This document shows positions 60,608 through 64,000 of a DNA stretch of 64,000 nucleotides, one piece after another. This stretch comes from Burkholderia sp. Ax-1719. Its GTDB lineage: Bacteria > Pseudomonadota > Gammaproteobacteria > Burkholderiales > Burkholderiaceae. The notes beneath the pieces were generated by a model. That model was given only the letters and a program-made list of their open reading frames with translations, was not told where the DNA came from and made no database searches. The translations under genes and the position numbers were made by a program. Position 1 is the stretch's first letter. Each line of letters opens with the position of its first letter. The stretch covers positions 145,308 to 209,307 of the forward strand of contig NZ_VWWJ01000012.1 in assembly GCF_011753055.1 (NCBI RefSeq), written 5' to 3'.

Positions 60608-61583
60608 ATCCAACGAGGAACGCTTGAGCCCCTCGAATCTCCCCGCGCCGCGCAATCGCGCCGCCTGGCTCACGCTGTTGCGCGAAAACAGTGTGTACTT
60701 CGCACTGGCCGCGCTCGTACTGTTCAATCTGGCGGTCACGCCGGGCTTCTCGAATCCGTTCGCGGCGCGCAGCCTCTTGTTCGAAGCCGCGCCGATTGTG
60801 CTGATCGCGCTTGGCCAGAATCTGGCGATTGCGACGCGCGGTATCGATTTGTCGGTGGGATCGGTGATGGCGCTGGCGAGTGCGTCGATTGCCGTGTTCC
60901 TGCCTTATGGCGTGGGCACGGCGCTGGTGGGCGCCGTCGCGGTGGGCGCGGTGGCCGGCTTGTGCAACGGCGCGCTGGTTGCGCTCCTCGCCATCGATCC
61001 GCTGATTTCGGGACTGGCGTTGCTGGTGGCCGCGCGCGGTCTTGCGCAGGCGCTGCTCGGTGGCTCGCGCGTGAATCTGCCCGAAGCGCCGGCGTTCGAT
61101 CTGCTCGGCGCGGGTGCGCTCGGGCCGGTGCCCGTTGTGATGATGATCGCACTGGCGCTCGCGGTGGTCGTGGCCTTTGTGGTGCGCCGGACGACGTTCG
61201 GTCGTTACACCATTCTTGTCGGCGCGAGCCGCAGCGCCGCCTTTCTCGCGGGCATTCCCGTGCGTCGCACGCTGTTCCTCGTCTATGCGGTGAGCGGGAC
61301 GCTGGCCGGGCTGGCGGGGCTGTTCGCCTCATCGCGGCTGGGCGCGGCCGATCCGAATTATGTGGGCGTGAACTTCGAGCTCGATGCGATTGCGGCCTCC
61401 GTGATTGGCGGCACGCCGCTCTCGGGCGGACGGATTTCGATCGTCGGCGCGGTGTTTGGTGTGCTGCTGCTCCAGGTGCTCGACGCGAGCTTCATCATGA
61501 ACAACATCAGCTTCACTTATGCGCAGATCCTGAAGGCGGTGTTCATCGTCGTCGCGCTGTATCTGCAACGCTCGGGAGGCTGA
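60591..61583 (+). CDS. sugar ABC transporter permease (1 of 2)
   Basis: A 330-residue RbsC-type permease starting inside the ATPase gene (ATG 60591, GGAG upstream). It has about ten helices and the family pattern ALGQNLAIATRGIDLSVGSVMALASASIAVF and GGTPLSGGRISIVGAVFGVLLLQVLDASFIMNNISFTYAQILKAVFIVVAL. Two different permeases in one operon is the YtfT/YjfF layout. Confidence 0.92.
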   Translation: MATNLESNEERLSPSNLPAPRNRAAWLTLLRENSVYFALAALVLFNLAVTPGFSNPFAARSLLFEAAPIVLIALGQNLAIATRGIDLSVGSVMALASASIAVFLPYGVGTALVGAVAVGAVAGLCNGALVALLAIDPLISGLALLVAARGLAQALLGGSRVNLPEAPAFDLLGAGALGPVPVVMMIALALAVVVAFVVRRTTFGRYTILVGASRSAAFLAGIPVRRTLFLVYAVSGTLAGLAGLFASSRLGAADPNYVGVNFELDAIAASVIGGTPLSGGRISIVGAVFGVLLLQVLDASFIMNNISFTYAQILKAVFIVVALYLQRSGG

Positions 61584-61587
61584 GGAC

Positions 61588-62628
61588 ATGGCGAACGACG
61601 TAACCTCCGCCGCGCCGCGTGTGAGCCGACGCGCGCAGATCATCGCGCTCATCCAGTCGCGCGGTGCGATCGGCATGCTCGTGGTGGTCGCGCTCATCGC
61701 GGGCTTCGTGTTCCCCGACTTCCTGCGTCCGGCCAATCTCGCCGATATCGTCGCGAACAGCGCCTTTCTGGGCCTGGTCGCCGTGGGGCAGAGCTTGGTG
61801 ATCATCCTGGGCGGCTTCGATCTGTCGGTTGGATCGATGGTAGGACTCGGCACGGTGCTATCGGCTTACGCTGCGCCGTATGGGTGGGGCGCGGCGATGC
61901 TTGCACCAGTCGTGGCGGGCTTCGTTATCGGCATCGTCAACGGCTTGTTGATCGCGCGGGCGCGCATGGCGCCGTTCATCGTGACACTGGCGGCGCTGCT
62001 CGGGCTCAAGGGTTTCGCGCTCGTGCTCGCGAGCCAGGATCTGCTGATCGCCAATCCTGGATTCTTTGCGCATATCGCTAATGGTTCGCTGTTGGGCGTC
62101 AACAATCTGATCTGGGTGCTGGCGGTGATCTATGCGCTTGGCGCGCTGCTGCTCAATCACACGCGCTTTGGTGCGGCGATCTTCGCGATCGGCGGCAATG
62201 AAGAGGCGGCGCGCATGCTCGGCGTGCAGGTGGAGCGCGTGAAGGTGCTGGCGTATGGGTTGTCGGGAGCGCTGGCCGGGTTGTCCGGTGCGTTGCTCGC
62301 TTCGCATCTGGATTCTGGGCTCGCGGCGGCGGGGACAGGCTATGAGCTGCAGTCGATTGCGGCGGCGGTAATCGGCGGTGTGTTGCTGACGGGCGGCGTT
62401 GGCACGATGGCGGGTCCGCTGGCGGGCGTGCTGCTGCTGGGTGTGATCGACAACGTCATCAATCAGGTGGGGACGCTCAGTCCTTACTATCAGAATCTTG
62501 CGAGTGGGGCGTTTTTGCTCGCTGCCGTGATCGTGCAGACGGTGCTGACGGGACGTCGGCACGGCGCTGCGCGTGCGGCGGGTGGCGGGCGCAAAAGCGG
62601 CGCGCCGCGTGGTGCGGCGCGGACTTGA
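61588..62628 (+). CDS. sugar ABC transporter permease (2 of 2)
   Basis: A 346-residue RbsC/YjfF-type permease 4 bp after the first. Motifs: AVGQSLVIILGGFDLSVGSMVGLGTVLSAYAAP, FGAAIFAIGGNEEAARMLGVQVERVKVLAYGLSGALAGLSGALLASHLDSG and IGGVLLTGGVGTMAGPLAGVLLLGVIDNVINQVG. The C-terminal tail is basic (RRHGAARAAGGGRKSGAPRG). It is the last gene of the sugar operon. Confidence 0.92.
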   Translation: MANDVTSAAPRVSRRAQIIALIQSRGAIGMLVVVALIAGFVFPDFLRPANLADIVANSAFLGLVAVGQSLVIILGGFDLSVGSMVGLGTVLSAYAAPYGWGAAMLAPVVAGFVIGIVNGLLIARARMAPFIVTLAALLGLKGFALVLASQDLLIANPGFFAHIANGSLLGVNNLIWVLAVIYALGALLLNHTRFGAAIFAIGGNEEAARMLGVQVERVKVLAYGLSGALAGLSGALLASHLDSGLAAAGTGYELQSIAAAVIGGVLLTGGVGTMAGPLAGVLLLGVIDNVINQVGTLSPYYQNLASGAFLLAAVIVQTVLTGRRHGAARAAGGGRKSGAPRGAART

Positions 62629-62661
62629 GCTTTTGCGTTCGGTTCGTGCCTGGCTTTCCGG

Positions 62662-63090
62662 CTATGGATGGGAAACGGTCAGCTTGACGTGTGTCGCGCC
62701 GTCGGTTTGCGCGGTGATCTCGGTGCGGCTGCCGCGCTCGCCTAGATAGAAGTGCTGTCGCCCCGGAGCGTTGCCGTCGTGCGTGGCGTTCGGCAGGCAA
62801 GAAGCGATATCGGCGCCGACGCCTTCGAGCGCGTCCGTGCCCGAGCCAGTAGCGGCGTGGCGCGTGCTCCATGTGCATTGATACGTGCCGTGGGCGGCGG
62901 CGCATTGGGCGTCGTCGCTATAGGGCTGGGCGACGGCGCGGCCATCTTCGGGACTCAGTGACGCGAAGTGCTGAGGCGCGGCCGCGACGATGCGTTTGAG
63001 TGCTGCGCAGGGGCTTGCACTGTCGTCGGCATGAGCGGCGAGCGTGGCAAGAAACAGAAATGCGGTGGCGATGAGGGCTTTAGCTGGCAT
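62662..63090 (-). CDS. secreted hypothetical protein
   Basis: A 142-residue protein with a clear signal peptide (MPAKALIATAFLFLATLAAHA-DDS) and four Cys in the mature part (SPCAALKRI, AQCAAAHGTYQCTWS, ASCLPNAT), consistent with two disulfides. The end is beta-rich (RQHFYLGERGSRTEITAQTDGATHVKLTVSH). No family was recognised. It converges with the sugar operon and is divergent from the Cys-rich gene at 63210. Confidence 0.72.
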   Translation of the reverse strand: MPAKALIATAFLFLATLAAHADDSASPCAALKRIVAAAPQHFASLSPEDGRAVAQPYSDDAQCAAAHGTYQCTWSTRHAATGSGTDALEGVGADIASCLPNATHDGNAPGRQHFYLGERGSRTEITAQTDGATHVKLTVSHP

Positions 63091-63209
63091 GCTGGATTCG
63101 CTGCGTGGTTGGCAGCGCCTCGTAGGGTGACGTCCGACTGCTGCAAACGTCGTGCCGGGAACGACGCTTGCAGTGGCTCGACCGGAACCATCACCACGAG
63201 GATCGCATC

Positions 63210-63470
63210 ATGACCAGAAAATTCCGATACCCGATGCGCGTGGGCGCAATGCTGGCGGCGACGCTGACGCTGGCGACCGTGGCGTTACCAGGCTACGCCG
63301 CCTCGCAGGACGACGAGGACCATGCCTGTCGCGGCGATGCTTTTCACTTCTGCGCGAGCGAGATTCCGAACAAGGAAAAGATCACGGCGTGTATGAAGCA
63401 GCACTATGCCGAGCTATCGCCGCCGTGCAAGGCGATGTTCAAGAAACCGCCGAAGGGCGGGGCAAGCTGA
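63210..63470 (+). CDS. small secreted cysteine-rich protein (GLG1-like repeat)
   Basis: An 86-residue exported protein: signal MTRKFRYPMRVGAMLAATLT, cleavage near GYA-ASQ. The mature part has one Cys-rich repeat (HACRGDAFHFCASEIPNKEK, then CMKQHYAELSPPCKAMF), with four Cys spaced as in Golgi-type cysteine-rich repeats. GAGG precedes the ATG. A terminator follows at 63495. Function is unknown. Confidence 0.75.
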   Translation: MTRKFRYPMRVGAMLAATLTLATVALPGYAASQDDEDHACRGDAFHFCASEIPNKEKITACMKQHYAELSPPCKAMFKKPPKGGAS

Positions 63471-63494
63471 TAGAGATGAAGGACGGTGGAGGTT

Positions 63495-63521
63495 GAGGCG
63501 CGACAGATGTCGCGCCTTTTT
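63495..63521 (+). terminator. Rho-independent terminator
   Basis: AGGCGCGACA pairs with TGTCGCGCCT across GA (so the loop is effectively four bases), followed by T6. It isolates the rrn promoter from upstream transcription. Confidence 0.88.
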
Positions 63522-63687
63522 TATTTTGGCCAGCTGCGAGTTTGTGCTTGCGTGTGGAATGCGAGGCAAGCTAAGATTCGCCCCCTTCACTGTTCAGCCT
63601 GATCGGCAGCGAAGCCTGCCGCGAGAAACGGCGGGACGCTCCGGCGACATCTTTTCCTGCTTTTAAGCAGCGACCTAAAAAAAGATG

Positions 63688-63716
63688 TTGACGGATCGGA
63701 AAAGAGTCTGCATAAT
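63688..63716 (+). promoter_or_regulatory. rRNA operon promoter
   Basis: TTGACG (63688-63693) and CATAAT (63711-63716) with a 17-bp spacer, near-consensus sigma70. An A-rich stretch just upstream (near 63677-63684) resembles an UP element. It is about 270 bp before 16S, the usual leader length. Confidence 0.85.
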
Positions 63717-63790
63717 CTCGTTTCTCTGCTGCAGACGCAGCAACGCAGAACCCGCCGGTAGCTGGATCGCTGGTGTGAAGTTCGCGGATC

Positions 63791-63799
63791 GATCTTTAA
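63791..63799 (+). promoter_or_regulatory. rrn leader boxA-like antitermination element
   Basis: GATCTTTAA resembles the boxA core CTCTTTAA used by the rrn antitermination complex, in the leader between promoter and 16S. Confidence 0.6.
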
Positions 63800-63987
63800 A
63801 AATTTACAGCCGATAAGTGTGGGCGCTTGATGGTGATGCGGCCCGGTGAGTTCTTCGGAATTGACCGGGAGTGGCAAAAGTATCAAGAGTCTCACACAAA
63901 AGTAAGTCAGGTTTTTGAAGTAATTCAACTACCTGTCAGCTTTGAGTGAGCGACCGGTTCGAAAGAACCGAAAACAGTAACAGGTTT

Positions 63988-64000
63988 GAACTGAAGAGTT
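63988..64000 (+). rRNA. 16S rRNA, first bases only
   Basis: The window ends in GAACTGAAGAGTT, the standard beta-proteobacterial 5' end of 16S rRNA. The rest lies beyond the window. The exact mature end (63988-63990) is inferred by alignment to E. coli numbering. Confidence 0.85.

Noticed and set aside
1..64000. Insertion sequences, prophage, tRNA genes
   Set aside because: No transposase, integrase or phage structural proteins and no tRNA cloverleaf with CCA end were recognised by eye; a tRNA search program could still find one I missed.

Overview
The window is high-GC, densely coded DNA of the kind found in Burkholderiales. Gene content and the 16S start point to a Paraburkholderia, Caballeronia or Burkholderia relative. 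It carries a plasmid-type initiator (Rep_3/RepB) with an iteron array and a parA-parB-parS set. It also carries ilvA, and the first bases of a 16S rRNA gene lie at its right end. A replication module of plasmid type together with an rRNA operon and an amino-acid biosynthesis gene is the signature of a secondary chromosome (chromid). No insertion sequence, CRISPR array, tRNA or prophage was seen.

Left part (1-15.7 kb): a partial LysR gene, two alpha/beta hydrolases, an ECF sigma/anti-sigma/TonB-receptor iron-uptake unit (2705-6921), then a LysR gene followed by an atypical OmpR-type regulator whose receiver has Glu in place of the phospho-acceptor Asp, and an RND efflux operon in the order pump, adaptor, outer-membrane factor. 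Accessory part (15.7-27.3 kb): two small secreted proteins, a two-TM protein and a secreted CHAT protease with helical repeats; a quinone oxidoreductase/LysR divergent pair; and a PAAR-VgrG-immunity cassette in which VgrG ends in an HEXXH metallopeptidase-like domain.

Middle (27.3-43.6 kb): one minus-strand operon for a polar amino-acid ABC transporter, a histidine-ammonia-lyase paralogue that lacks the MIO-forming Ala-Ser-Gly, and HutC, with a HutC-type operator palindrome upstream. Next come a Tat-exported purple acid phosphatase, an orphan sulfonate-type binding protein, and a signalling cluster of two related histidine kinases, one normal response regulator and two OmpR-family proteins with degenerate receivers, flanked by two small DUF4148-type secreted proteins.

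Replication and partition (43.6-49.4 kb): about 18 well-kept copies of a 17-bp iteron, a large palindrome just before rep, rep itself, six CACGTG-centred parS-like palindromes, then parA and parB. An isolated perfect iteron lies 6 kb away at 37404. Right part (49.4-64 kb): an attenuator with an Ile-rich leader peptide and ilvA, a DOPA-dioxygenase-like protein, a CAP-domain lipoprotein, an aromatic-acid MFS carrier, a mutarotase, a LacI regulator with a sugar ABC transporter having two permeases, small secreted proteins, and an rrn promoter leading into 16S rRNA.
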